64,000 bases of DNA from Phallus indusiatus (taxonomy: Eukaryota; Basidiomycota; Agaricomycetes; Phallales; Phallaceae): NCBI GenBank assembly GCA_027605045.1, contig JAQFWX010000003.1, positions 1,488,001-1,552,000 of the forward strand. Reading direction: 5' to 3'. Both the position numbers and the translations under genes were made by a program. Position 1 is the first letter of the stretch; every line of letters starts with the position of its first letter. The notes below the pieces were generated by a model. It ran no database searches. It was not told where the DNA came from and saw nothing but the letters and a program-made list of their open reading frames with translations. This document shows positions 53,823 through 64,000 of this stretch, piece by piece.

Positions 53823-54374
53823 ATGCCTCGAAATCCTTTGGAGCCTTCACGGCTTTCAAAAATCCTCCAACATCTTCAGAAGGAGCCAAGACCGTATTTA
53901 CCTGCAGTTCAGTCTCTAAAGTTGACGTATGCGTTACGTAATGATCATTTTGGAGCCAGGTCAGGAGAACTATGCACCCAACTTTCACTTCAGTTTCTCA
54001 CTAACTATTATACCACAGACATTTCGTGAAAGAGGATTTATGTCGAATTGCGTATTCGAATCCTTCCCTTGCCGTTACTGTCAATAAGATACCCAAAAAG
54101 CCAGAAGACGTACTTGTACCAGAGATGGAAGTAACTTTTCGTATGTTTTCACTATCTAAACTTTTCTTACGCAACAAGACGAACGCGCTCTTTCTCTTTA
54201 GGAAATGGAGAGTCTAAAGCAATTAACATGGACAACAAACAAAGCGGTACCATCTTGCAAGAACTTCTGGACTTGCATTCGCAAGTTGCAGCAGACGTCA
54301 AACTAAAGCCAAGCGGCTCAAACGAATCAAGTAAAAGCTCCAGACAGCAGCAGAGTCCCAAAATAAAAATATGA
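53823..54374 (+). CDS. mitochondrial ribosomal protein, L51/S25/CI-B8 domain
   Basis: Predicted 143-residue protein from three exons (53823-53959, 54019-54140, 54202-54374). It has the thioredoxin-like L51/S25/CI-B8 fold shared by mitoribosomal proteins and a complex I subunit. Motifs: SLKLTYALRNDHFGARHFVK (first strand and helix start), LCRIAYSNPSLAVTVNKIPK, PEMEVTFRNGESKAINMDNK and ILQELLDL. The order HFVKEDL...NP...V.. is the domain hallmark. The arrangement favours a ribosomal protein of the MRPS25/Mrp49 (mL61) type over NDUFA2, and which subunit it is was not resolved. The basic N terminus may assist mitochondrial import. A Ser/Gln-rich tail follows the domain. Convergent with the GET2-like gene 60 bases away. 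Confidence 0.85.
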
Positions 54375-54434
54375 GCTTGTTCACAATTCCAGGTGACAAG
54401 TACAGTGAAGAACATCAGTAGACATGATAACATA

Positions 54435-55652
54435 TCATCCAGCTTTCCAACTAGATATTAAAACCACCATCCCGATCCCAAATATTAGCACCGCGAGATC
54501 ATTCAAAATCATACCCCCCATTTGAAGATACTGCAGGGATGTAATTATAATTTTAGGTGCTGGAGGCGGTAAATGAGGGAGTGCGAGCTCCAGAAGGAAA
54601 GGGGGTCGGTATGGAGCCTAGTTTATCAGTGCTGTAGTTTTTGAAGATAAGAATATTGAAGAAATATGACGTACTGGTTTCGAAATAAGTCGTAATGAAT
54701 GAAGCACAAGTTCAACCGTCGTAAAAGCCCAAAAAAATGATGACTTGGAAATGTAAGCCGACTACGAATTCAGCAAAGAAAAAGATTGCTTACCATCGTT
54801 GGCACACTCCACATATCCCCAGTAGGCCTCACACTCATCAGCCTGGACCACCTATACCATCCAAAGTTATCTTCCAACTCGATCCCCTTCACGCCAGCGC
54901 TCGCTACATTGAGCCTAACCTGCTCCGGCTCTTTAAACACCGCAAACCAAACAACCAGAACAATCATGCTCAACAGATGAAGCACCGGAATAAGCCGTTG
55001 TCCCAATGTTCGTCGAGGCGGCGGAGCCGTTTGAGCTTGTTGACCCATAAAAGCATCCGCAGACCCATTAAACGAAGAAAACATCTGAGCGAGAATATTC
55101 TCTGGATTTTCAGAGTTAGAGAGCGGATCTGAGGTGGTATTAGTAGTAGCAGATGGTGGCATTGGAAGGCGAGGTTGAGCAGAATATGCTGCATCTGCGC
55201 CTAGAAGCATTTTCAGTAGCTCTTCCTGTTGTTGAGGTGTCCATTCAGGTGTTGCCGACTCTCGTGCAGCAGCAGCTCTGATTCTCGAGTTCTCCGGTGT
55301 TTTGGGAGTTTTAGGTGTTTTTGTTGTACTTGATGGAACAGATTCCGAAGATGCCGCTGGTTTGGTAGGTGTATTATTGGCAGAAGGAGGCTGAGGGGGA
55401 GGCGGTGAAGGTGGTGGTAAAGCTGTCTCCTCTCCAACAAAGGTTTTAAGAGTGCTTTTCGTGGCAGTCTGGACTTTCAAAGCACTTAGAAAATCAAGAG
55501 TAAGAGTAGGAATAACTAGACTTACTTTCTTGAGCGTATACACCTCCAGGGTCGTCACCTCTGGCCGATGAAGTTAATCGTGCAAGTCTGTCTCCTCGAG
55601 CATTTAGAATAGCTTGACGACGAGCCGCAATACGAGCTGCCTTATCATCCAT
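54435..55652 (-). CDS. GET2-like tail-anchored protein receptor subunit
   Basis: Predicted 352-residue membrane protein from four exons (55652-55526, 55473-54794, 54743-54675, 54617-54435). The N-terminal cytosolic tip has a basic, Arg-rich motif (ARIAARRQAILNARGDRLARL) like the Get2/CAML segment that captures the Get3 ATPase. A long Pro/Ser/Thr-rich linker follows. Three hydrophobic segments come next: LGQRLIPVLHLLSMIVLVVW, FFWAFTTVELVLHSLRLI and MILNDLAVLIFGIGMVVLIS. N-terminal basic motif plus three C-terminal membrane spans is the Get2 layout. With Get1 it would form the ER receptor that inserts tail-anchored proteins. Sequence conservation outside the tip is weak in this family, so the call rests on architecture and tip motif. 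Confidence 0.78.
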
Positions 55653-55822
55653 GATTTGAAGATAATCGTAAAAAGAGATTTAAGACGATAGATAGAAATC
55701 GTCAACTTTTGTGAAGAAACGTAATGTCTTATGTAATCACGATTATAGTACATATCACCGGGCCTGCTAGGTTACGTTCCGGCACTGAAAAGTTACCTTA
55801 TAATAATAATATTAGCGCACAT

Positions 55823-57194
55823 TCAATGCGTTTTCCTCTGATTCTTCAAAGTTGCCACTTCCTCAACGGAAGGTAAAACGAAATCAAATTTCCAAACCCA
55901 AACACGCCCCTGAGGCACTTCTTCCTCTTTGAAACCCATTTTCAACCATTCAGCTTTGTCTGTCACTTCTTGGAGTTGGCAAATAAGGCTTTTCTTTGTT
56001 GCAAAAACAGGATCGGTCCCTAAAAAGGGTGAATGATGGGGATATAAAGCAGTTGTCAATCTGAAAGGCAAAGGAATTTATCATTTAGGCCTCGGATGCA
56101 CTTGATGGATCGACGTACGTGTCATAGCCCGGTGCGCTTATTATGAAATGAAGGTGCGAAGAACGATGAGGGTGTCGACCTAATATGAAATCAGCATTCA
56201 AGGCTTTTTACAATATCACAAAAATAGCGCACCCAATGCTCGGAGAACATCACCAATAGGTCCGTCACTAGGCTTTTCCAGTAAGGTCAGAAGGGAAGAC
56301 AACGAAATTGAAAATGAAATCAGACAGCCTACAATGGGATATGCAACAGGCAATCGCCCGCGGTAACAAAAGTATCCATTCGACTCGGCAACAATCTTCG
56401 CCCGGTCATCTGGTACCCCGTCGTTTCTGTTAGGGTATTGAACATCGTACAAACCATCTCCGTCAGCTTGCCACTAAGGAAACAAAAAGTAAATGGTGAG
56501 AATGCCACATGCAACCTGTCGTAGAAGACAATACTTACGACATCGGCCTTAGCTCCGACAATACCCTCACCCTTTGTATTCTTGACAGTGGCTTCAAAAT
56601 ACATTCTCTCTCCGATAGTATTCGGTGCAGCAATATCCGATCCAGAAGGCACTTCAGGCGCGTCTGTCGTAAAGAAAGGACCTTCTTCACATGAGTCTGT
56701 GCATCCCTGCATATATTAAGTATAATAGATCTCTTTGACTCTTAGAGAGTGAACACACCGGTGGCTTGGGATGTTCTAACTCGTCAATCAGCGCACTAAG
56801 ACCCATGCAATCGCTCAACAATACGAATTCATTCTTATGGGGTGTGCTTTCTTTTCCAGCACGTGTAAGCAGTTCAATTGCACAAGCCCACTCAGCGTGT
56901 GTCAGATTCGTTTCACGAGCAAAAGCATGGAGGTGGGTAACGAGCGATTTGAAGACTTGTTTAGTCCTCAGATCTGGCGTAAGTCGTTCATGCAAGTCCA
57001 GGACACTGTTTAATCTGTCATGGAACTTATTGGACATGCTTGGTTAGTTAGGCTTACTGATCTGTTATGGTATAGTCAGTTCCTTCACGGAAATCGCGTT
57101 CGAGAGGCAAGTCTTGAGGTATTTCATGCTCTAATTGTGCTCGAATTGCCTTCCCGACAAGTAGCGGGTTTTTCATTTGTGCTTCAGAAGCCAT
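55823..57194 (-). CDS. intradiol ring-cleavage dioxygenase (catechol/hydroxyquinol type)
   Basis: Predicted 343-residue protein from seven exons (57194-57058, 57005-56759, 56706-56539, 56473-56333, 56272-56233, 56179-56119, 56060-55823). The N-terminal dimerisation domain has FREGTDYTITD and LVTHLHAFARETNLT. The catalytic domain has EGPFFTTDAPEVP, then the four non-haem iron(III) ligands: Tyr193 in GLYDVQYP, Tyr229 in VAYPI, His253 and His255 in HPHRSSHLHF. It cleaves catechol or hydroxyquinol between the two hydroxyls to muconate or maleylacetate, in aromatic (lignin-derived) catabolism. The N-terminal domain places it with catechol/hydroxyquinol 1,2-dioxygenases rather than protocatechuate or secreted forms. 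No signal peptide, so it is intracellular. Hydroxyquinol is the usual substrate in wood-decay fungi; this is inference. Confidence 0.93.
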
Positions 57195-57492
57195 AACGAG
57201 AAGATTGAACTGTAAAAACGGTGGTCAAGGTGAAAAAAGAGGACTAGATTTATAATTCCTAATTCCTTCCGAGTCCTCGTTATAAATATTCCACACAAGA
57301 ACCTGCTTGAACGTTTATCCGACCGATAAAATTGCCATATCCGGTATCCGCCAATCGCAAGGGTCGAAATCCCCTTGCGAGCCGCGTTTGGGATAATAAA
57401 TTAAACAAACTCTCAAGGTCATACAGGTTAAACAAAATAGACTAGCATATGGTACATATGCAAGAAACCGTGCGGTTAAAAAATTCTATGAA

Positions 57493-58462
57493 TCACAGGT
57501 AATCATCGCCGATCTGCCACCCACCCTTATCGCGTGTTGCGACTATTGTTGATCCAAACTTGGGTTTTGTGCGAGACTTTCTGCCTCCCAACTCCTTGTA
57601 CATTTCTCTCATTTCGAGTTTACCCGGTTTAGCCACCGACTCGTTCTCTACTCTCCATTGCTCTTCCCGTATTTCCCGGGGTGTCTGATAGCCTGATGGC
57701 GGAGACGAACGTGAAAAGGGGGTATGCGCAATTTCAGCTTCTTGTGCCCGTATAGTACGGACATATTCCTGACGCTACCGGGGAAAAGATCAACACACGA
57801 TGAGTAAAGCTATACAAGGAGAATTAAATACCCAGTTTTGCTTGGATTCCCGCTTGGTCCATTTGCCAGGCGGTAATTTGTCATCTCTAAATGTCTCTTT
57901 TCTATACTGCTGGAACCAAACTGCGCCCGCGGAGTCATATGAGTGAGTACATTCTGATACGATCTGGGTGTCACAATAGTACATACCATAATTTAGTGTT
58001 TGACTTCTATTCCATTTCTTGCAAGTCCGTGAACAGCGAGCGAGATCGCCAATGCTGAGCAGGCCAAATATACGTTGACTCAACTCCGTAGGCAATATCC
58101 GTAGTGGGTCTGTGCTGGTCGCTTTGATATGAAGTGGTCCTGGTATGGGTCGTTTGGACGCTCCTTTTGTCGGTGAAGCAGCTCTCGAGCTGGGTCTGGA
58201 TGAAGGCCGTGAAGGTGCTCTTGATCTAGATGGTGTTCCTGGCAATGATTGCTACAAAAAAAAAAGAGATAAATATTAATGAAGGTGAATTTGGCAGTAT
58301 GAATTAACCAGGATTGAAACTCACAACGCCGACGATTTCATCTTCAGAGTCACGGTCTTCCTCAGTTGGAGTGGACGAGTTCAAGGAAGCCTGCGCGAGT
58401 TTACGATTGAGGTGATCTATGCCGTAGGGTCGCAAAACGTCCTGTAGGAGTGTCGAAGACAT
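57493..58462 (-). CDS. F-box protein
   Basis: Predicted 257-residue protein from four exons (58462-58325, 58251-57987, 57920-57832, 57774-57493). The intron at 57986-57921 is 66 nt, stop-free and frame-neutral. Removing it restores the sequence NYVWFQQYRKE. A Ser/Pro/Arg-rich N terminus (repeated SRPSSR) precedes an F-box at about residues 95-150: LPTELSQRIFGLLSIGDLAR, CSRTCKKWN, VWFQQYRKETF. F-box proteins bind Skp1 and select substrates for SCF ubiquitin ligases. No LRR, WD40 or Kelch repeat follows; the tail is charged and basic (GKLEMREMYKELGGRKSR) and ends GDDYL. The substrate is unknown. It diverges from the LTA4H gene. Confidence 0.83.
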
Positions 58463-58861
58463 ATTCTATTATCTTCTCGGGGTAATATGAGGGTGGTGGT
58501 CGAAACCAAAAGAGTTTGAGTTGGAACGTTGGCAGACTCCGGACGCATTATTTTTTTGTGATGTCATACACCCACATGTGTCCATATTACTCCGCCAGCT
58601 GACACAGCTCAACCAACGCCAGCCGAGGGATTTCCGCACGTCGATAAGAATCCGCTGATAAGCATATCAAATCTCGCTAAAAACAATAGGAAACGTTTGA
58701 AGGATTCCGACCAGCAATGATACATAGAAAATAAGACACGTTCGATTCAGCCTGAGAGCTCGAAGCACAGTCGAATTTAATTTTTTTTGAGCAAGTTACG
58801 TTCCTGGTCACGCGGGGATTACTCACACAGATTATCTTTATCTGAATCCCAATCATCAACC
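58463..58861. promoter_or_regulatory. 399-bp divergent intergenic region
   Basis: This segment lies between the F-box and LTA4H starts and must carry both promoters. It includes TTTTTTTGTGATGTCA near 58551-58566, with a TGATGTCA core resembling a CRE/bZIP half-site, but this is a weak match. Confidence 0.4.
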
Positions 58862-61602
58862 ATGGGTAGCATGGAAATCGATCCAACGACGCAATCAAAT
58901 TATCTCGACATAGCCACGACGCATGTCGAGCTGATCTGGAACATCGATTTCAAAGCGAAAATCATCTCTGGATCCGCCCGACACTCGCTTTTGGCCAAAA
59001 AAGATGTAGACAAGATCGTGTGAGTCATTTAGATTACAAGTCTTTCGGAATATTCAACATTGGACCAGTCTCGATACCTTTGGATTGAATATTACTAACG
59101 TTCAGGTTGATAATGAACAAGTTCCAGCAAGTTCGCCATCATACTTGTCGATTTTCTCTTCATGATGCGGTTTCTAGTTTGTTCTCGGAGAAGAACATCC
59201 AGTCATGGGTTCGCCTCTTTCAATTAAGCTTTCTAAAGTCGCGCCATCGGGGAAGATAGTATCTGTCAACATCGACTACTCGACCTCGACAAAGTCCACT
59301 GCTTTACAGTGGCTAGATGCACAGTATGATCCTTGATTAAGACAGAATTTCGCTCTTTTAAGCTACTTTTTAAAGACAAACGCAAGATAAAAACCACCCG
59401 TATCTTTTCAGTCAATGTCAACCTATTTATGCGCGTAGCCTCCTACCCGTTCAAGGTATGTGGCCGGAATTTTACTTACCGACTTGGTTCAAGGTCTGAG
59501 AACTTTCTCTAGATACTCCTTCCGTAAAACAGGTCGCATGGTTCTACTTCTTCGGCGAAGTATATGTGATTGACAGTGCATGTAGACATATTCGGCGTCG
59601 GTAACCTCGACGCTGCCAGTCCTTCTTTCGGCGGTTCGACAATCTCCACCATCTACTGGACCAGCACATGATGGAAAAGAGATAGGAAAAGAAACTGTAG
59701 TCTACAAATACGAACAGGTTCATTCTTTTTTCTAAATCACTGTGCATGTGATTATTATGCATGTGATTTGTATGCTAAATTCCTCACAGCCGGTTCCCAT
59801 TCCATCCTATTTAATCGCGATTGCGGTTGGAGATGTGAGATATCGTCCTTTCCCCGTCAAAAATCGCAACTGGACATCTGGCGTATGGGCCGAACCAAGT
59901 ATCGTCGACTTCGCATACGATGAGTTTAACGAGGACACTATAACGTATGCATTCAATATTTTGTCCTGTGACTCACTTTTTTAAACGTTTCACGTTTAGC
60001 TATCTTTCAGCCGCGGAAGACACGCTTACACCATATAGATTCTCGGTTTATGACTTGTTAGTTTTACCGCCCTCTTTCCCCTACGGAGGAATGGTGAGTG
60101 AAGGGCTCTGACAGGTCGATATGAGAGTCTGAAATTGTGCACTTCAGGAAAATGCTTGTCTGACATTTTTAACACCTAGTAAGCTCATACTGTCATAACC
60201 ACTGCATATATACTGACCTCTCGGATTGAAAAAAGCCGTTCTGACTGGAGATCACAGTCTAAACGATGTGGTTGCTCACGAACTTGTCCATTCATGGTTT
60301 GGAAATGGAGTAACGTGAGCATTGCTTTCACTCACTAAAAGGGAGAAGTTGCTTGATTCAACAAGCTTAGACATAAAACTGCAACTTCATTCTTCCTCAA
60401 TGAAGGTTAGTCGTCACGGCACATTGTTGATTAATATTCGAGCTGGCTAACGAAAAAATTAAGGTTGGACAACTTATACCGAACGTTATCTTCTCCAAAC
60501 AATTAAAGGACCCCAACACCGTGGTTTTTCCTTCATCATTGGCTATAAAGGCTTGGTCGACGATCTGATAGGATACGAGAATCGTCCCAAATATCAGCGG
60601 CTTGTCATTGATTTTGAGAAAGGCGAAGACCCTGATGATGCATATTCTCAAGTTCCGTACGAAAAAGGTGCAAATCTCATTTTGCACATAGGTGAGTTGA
60701 TTTCTCACTGCTGTGCCGCATCCGAGTAAGAAAACCTGTTTTAAAGAAAGGACGCTTGGAGGGGTAGACGTACTACTCCCTTACATGAAAAATTATGTTA
60801 ATACGTTTACCGGGAAAAGTATATCCGCAATTGAATGGAAGGAAAACCTGTACGAATACTTTCAAAAGAATAATCCTGAGAAGGTTAAATTGTTAGACAC
60901 GATTGATTGGCAGGTGTGTTCCCGCCAGAAAAATTTATTTGTTTTTTTAGCCAATACACTGTAGACCTGGTTTTATGGAGAGGGTATCACATTACCTGTC
61001 GAAATGAAATACGACACAACCCTTGCAGAACAGACGTACCAATTAGCAGCTCAATGGGACTCTTTCCGTGGAACTCCGATTGCTGATCTTCCATTCAAAT
61101 CCGAAGATTTGTCCAAGTTCAATGGAAACCAAATAGGTTGGTTGTAATCCAAACTTACATTCTAGAGCTTGAAATAAACATGTTTCCTTTGTAGTCGTAT
61201 TCCTCGAACGTCTTTCAACAAAATATGAACCACTTCCTTCAAACCATATCCACCACATGGCAGACATATACTCTCTCAATACATCTCCTAACGCCGAAAT
61301 TCGTCTTCGTTGGTACGAACTAGCATTGTCATCGCCAGCTGCCAAAGACTTTATCATCGATGCCGCCAATTGGCTCGTGCGCGACGAAAAAGGTATCAAA
61401 GGACGTATGAAATTCTGCAGGCCTACGTTTCGTGCGATTTATAAGATAGATGTGAAACTGGCTCAGGAAACTTTCCTAGCTCATGAGTTTGAATTTCATC
61501 CTATTGCTGCTGCTATGATTAAAAAGGTGAGTTTTCCTTTTCTTTTGGAACTTGGAGAGAAATGAAAATTGAAATAATCAAAAGGACATTGGATTAGCTT
61601 GA
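58862..61602 (+). CDS. LTA4H: leukotriene A4 hydrolase-type M1 aminopeptidase
   Basis: Predicted 634-residue protein from 16 exons: 58862-59019, 59069-59126, 59178-59323, 59376-59455, 59513-59532, 59586-59717, 59790-59944, 60000-60093, 60148-60178, 60236-60314, 60371-60405, 60464-60691, 60747-60913, 60965-61136, 61195-61526, 61585-61602. It is an M1-family zinc aminopeptidase/epoxide hydrolase, cytosolic or nuclear in yeasts. Substrate motif GGMEN (279-283); zinc site HELVH (306-310) with Glu329 in NEGWTTY. VPYEKG and a C-terminal helical domain with RPTFRAIYK follow. Metazoan LTA4H has HEISH, and fungal members vary. The second intron (59127-59177) starts GCAAGT, a GC-AG intron: it is the only choice that joins VDNEQVP to FVLGEEHPVMGSPL. 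Exon 5 is 20 nt. It ends KKDIGLA, typical of fungal forms. Convergent with the ArfGAP gene. Confidence 0.95.
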
Positions 61603-61724
61603 GATGGTGGATAATTATTGAATCGGGGGAATATAAGCAAATTGTATTTTAATAAACACAAATGGTGACCCAACAAATGAGACCAAAAATATAAGGAGGA
61701 ATTAAACCATTCCAGTATTAGGTA

Positions 61725-63243
61725 TCATTTGAAACTTCCCCAAATATCACCAAAAGCGTCATCCTTCTTCTGCTGAGGAGCGGCTGCCGCGAATGAACCT
61801 CCAAAAAGATCGTTGGTTTGTCCTCCTACACCGGCCGTTGTCAATGAAGGAGAAGCGGCGTTACTCCAGATGTCCTGTGTACCAAACGAAGCCATGTTGG
61901 TATTGGCAGCTGGAACGCCTCCAAATGCTCCAAAAGGCTGCTGCGACTGCTGCTGTTGAAATGGTTGACTCCACGCATTTGTTTGAGGTGGTGGACCCCA
62001 TATGTTCGCCTGCTGTGGACTCTGCATTGCCTGTACGCCATTCCAGCCAGATTGTGCGCCCCACATTCCTGTTCCCGTGTTTCCTACCATACTTATTGCG
62101 GCGGGGTTGGCATTCCCGAATGCACCAGCACCACTACCGCCACCGCCGCCGAGTACACCAGTTCCTGCTGGAGGTGGTGCAGAAAACAGTGACAAAATGT
62201 CATCTTTAACGTTCCGTTGTGGTTGTGAGGATGTTGTTTGGGGTTGAGGAGTACCGGGTGGTGGACTGTGGAAATCTAAGCTGAACAAGTCGTTTTGAGG
62301 AGCGGTAGCGGGCTGTTGTGCGGCTTGCGCCGCAGGTTGTGACTGCTTTTGTTGAGCAGGTGGAGGGCTTAGTGGAGCTGCTGGAAGAGATCGTGTTTGA
62401 GAAGAAAGAAGCGGACGGGGTGTGATTGTTTGTCTTTGCGCTGTGTGGGAGGAAGTTGAGGTTGAAGGTGGTGGTGGTAGTGTAGTCGTCGATTTCTGTG
62501 ATACCGGGGGTGGTGGGGGTGGAGAAGATGTATCCTTGAGAAGGAAGAAGGGTAGGTATATAATCAAACACCAGTTAATCCAAAGTTATCACCTGTCTAG
62601 CTGAACCATTCTCTAAAACTGACGGGTCTTTGGGAACCGGTCCTTCTAAAGCCCATCGGCGGGACTCGTACTTTGAGCGTATAAATGACTCCATTTTGCT
62701 AGAGAATCGAGAAATGATAAACCAGCTAACGTTTCGATAAAACACAACATACTGATCTGGAGGAACATGGCCTGCCTTCAAATGAGCCTCCCAATACAGA
62801 TTCGCCCGTGTATTGCCCCACTTCTGGATGGACTTCGAGTTTTCAATTATCAGCATTAGGATCGAGGTAGAATGCCGCTATATAACTTACTTCCATCTGC
62901 TCGGGAGTCCAAATGTCTAGATCTATAGATTTGATTTTGCTGATATGGGTACCCATGCTGCGATGGATGCCCGAACATCGTATGCATAGAAATACACCGC
63001 TAGTCACAAAAAAGGTCACTTTACTCTTGTATAATAGACACTTCTATCAAGACATACATATTCCATGAAGCCCATCGAGGATCTGTACTCAAAAGGCAAA
63101 TGAATTGTCAAAGTGGTGCGGATGGATAGAAGATGCTTACCGTTTCGTTTGCAATCCGCACAAACTTTGTTTTCCGAACGCTTTACTAACTCACGTAAAA
63201 TTTTGGCATGTTTTTCAGTGATTGATTTTTCTTGTCTCGACAT
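61725..63243 (-). CDS. ArfGAP, Age2/SMAP-type
   Basis: Predicted 410-residue protein from six exons (63243-63141, 63082-63058, 62999-62891, 62832-62753, 62698-62593, 62534-61725). Exon 2 is 25 nt. The N-terminal 130 residues are an ArfGAP domain. The zinc finger is C28-x2-C31-x16-C48-x2-C51, with the arginine finger at R56 in [41 protein letters not shown] and [12 protein letters not shown] follow. It stimulates GTP hydrolysis on Arf and so controls vesicle coats at Golgi and endosomes. The remaining 270 residues are Pro/Ser/Gln/Gly-rich, with NPF-like and W-containing short motifs ([19 protein letters not shown]). These resemble clathrin/adaptor-binding tails. This order matches yeast Age2 and animal SMAP. 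Confidence 0.93.
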
Positions 63244-64000
63244 GAGTTGTTCACTTGTGGACTGAAAATCCGGATTGAAGCGTTAGAGTCAAGAAGCCAC
63301 GGCAAATGTTAGTGTGGATATGTGACCGTCACACCGCGTATCAAACACGTGGATTTTGGTACGGGCCTGAAAGCGACTTCGAAAGCACAAGCGCATATGA
63401 TGATTGGTATTTCGTAAATGAGTCTGGTGTTGTTCGCATTTATTCATCGTGGATCTGTTTGCAACTTCTTTTCAGTTCTTCGGTTCCTCTCATGTCTCGA
63501 ATTTCTCCAGTCGTTCCTCCGATCGCGTGAGTGTCATGATCTTGATCTTGTTGTAGCATCGATATTATCATATTGGATAATAAGCGTTAGCCACCTCACT
63601 TGGTGAGCTGGTTGAATGAATTTCGGCTAGCGAAAGGATACTGCCGTCACGGTCAGAGAACCCCGTCTATGTTTAGGTCCAATCGATGGCGGGACTCGGA
63701 TATCTAAAGAGCTTCAAAACTTCTGCCTTCCCGATTCTGGAACGCAATCTCGTCAACGAGAGAGATATATCGCTTGGAAGGTCTCACCGATAAAACGGGC
63801 CGAACCGTGTTTTCTAAAACCCACGTTTGCAAAACTCGAAAAACATTCGAAATCAAGCAGCATGAACTGAATCTCATTTCATATACTTGTTATTGTAAGA
63901 TCAAACAAAAGTTGACGTGTACAGTAAGATTAGGTATGGAGTTGGGAATCTTCGTTTCGACATGTTCCCCACACAAAGCTGCTTAAGCCAATGATATTCA
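63244..64000. other. intergenic or start of an unassigned gene
   Basis: 757 bases upstream of the ArfGAP gene to the window edge. + strand frames near 63306-63530 and 63774-63986 have no recognised domain. A gene starting here and continuing beyond the window cannot be excluded. Confidence 0.4.

Noticed and set aside
57005..57058. Frameshift in the dioxygenase after its first exon
   Set aside because: A 52-nt intron with acceptor at 57006 restores the frame; the nearer AG acceptors gave introns that were too short.
59020..59760. Apparent breakage of LTA4H between exons 1 and 7
   Set aside because: Resolved by a GC-AG intron and a 20-nt exon; the complete protein reads through.

Overview
The window looks like nuclear DNA of a filamentous basidiomycete, most likely an agaricomycete. 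Genes are split by many short introns, mostly 48-70 nt with GT...AG ends. Conserved eukaryotic genes (PRP16, DPM1, VPS72, LTA4H, ArfGAP) sit beside families I know from Agaricomycetes: DUF427, APH-like and orphan kinase-like proteins, and type B carboxylesterases. No bacterial, viral or organellar signature is visible. All exon models were built by hand from reading frame, splice consensus and family motifs, and all close in frame unless stated.

Layout. 1-6.2 kb and 7.8-19.9 kb are almost gene-free and AT-leaning; only a FYVE zinc-finger gene (6.2-7.8 kb) lies between them. From 19.9 to 28.5 kb there are a DUF427 gene, a frameshifted Ran1-like kinase, a broken gene with an LTNKHV motif, and a carboxylesterase. 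Next to the broken gene is a 658-bp palindromic insertion with perfect 217-bp inverted ends, a 7-bp target duplication and two outward-facing tRNA-type Pol III promoters. 29.8-32.3 kb holds VPS72/YL1. 33.3-37.8 kb is a cluster of kinase-fold genes and remnants: an orphan kinase-like gene with an in-frame stop, a casein-kinase-I tail and an APH-like gene. 38.5-42.2 kb is a tandem pair of two-domain methyltransferases.

From 42.8 kb onward the region is dense housekeeping: DPM1, an NAA38-like LSM protein, a nuclear coiled-coil protein, a Sel1-repeat protein, the spliceosomal helicase PRP16 (25 exons), a mitochondrial ribosomal protein, a GET2-like membrane protein, an intradiol dioxygenase, an F-box protein, leukotriene-A4-hydrolase-type aminopeptidase and an ArfGAP. 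Several are divergent pairs with short shared promoters (79 bp DPM1/NAA38, 125 bp PRP16/mitoribosomal protein, 399 bp F-box/LTA4H). Others are convergent pairs 60-125 bp apart.

The most novel item is the palindromic Pol III element at 25356-26013. The left half, with its gene desert, pseudogenes and this insertion, behaves like a fast-evolving accessory region; the right half is a conserved block.
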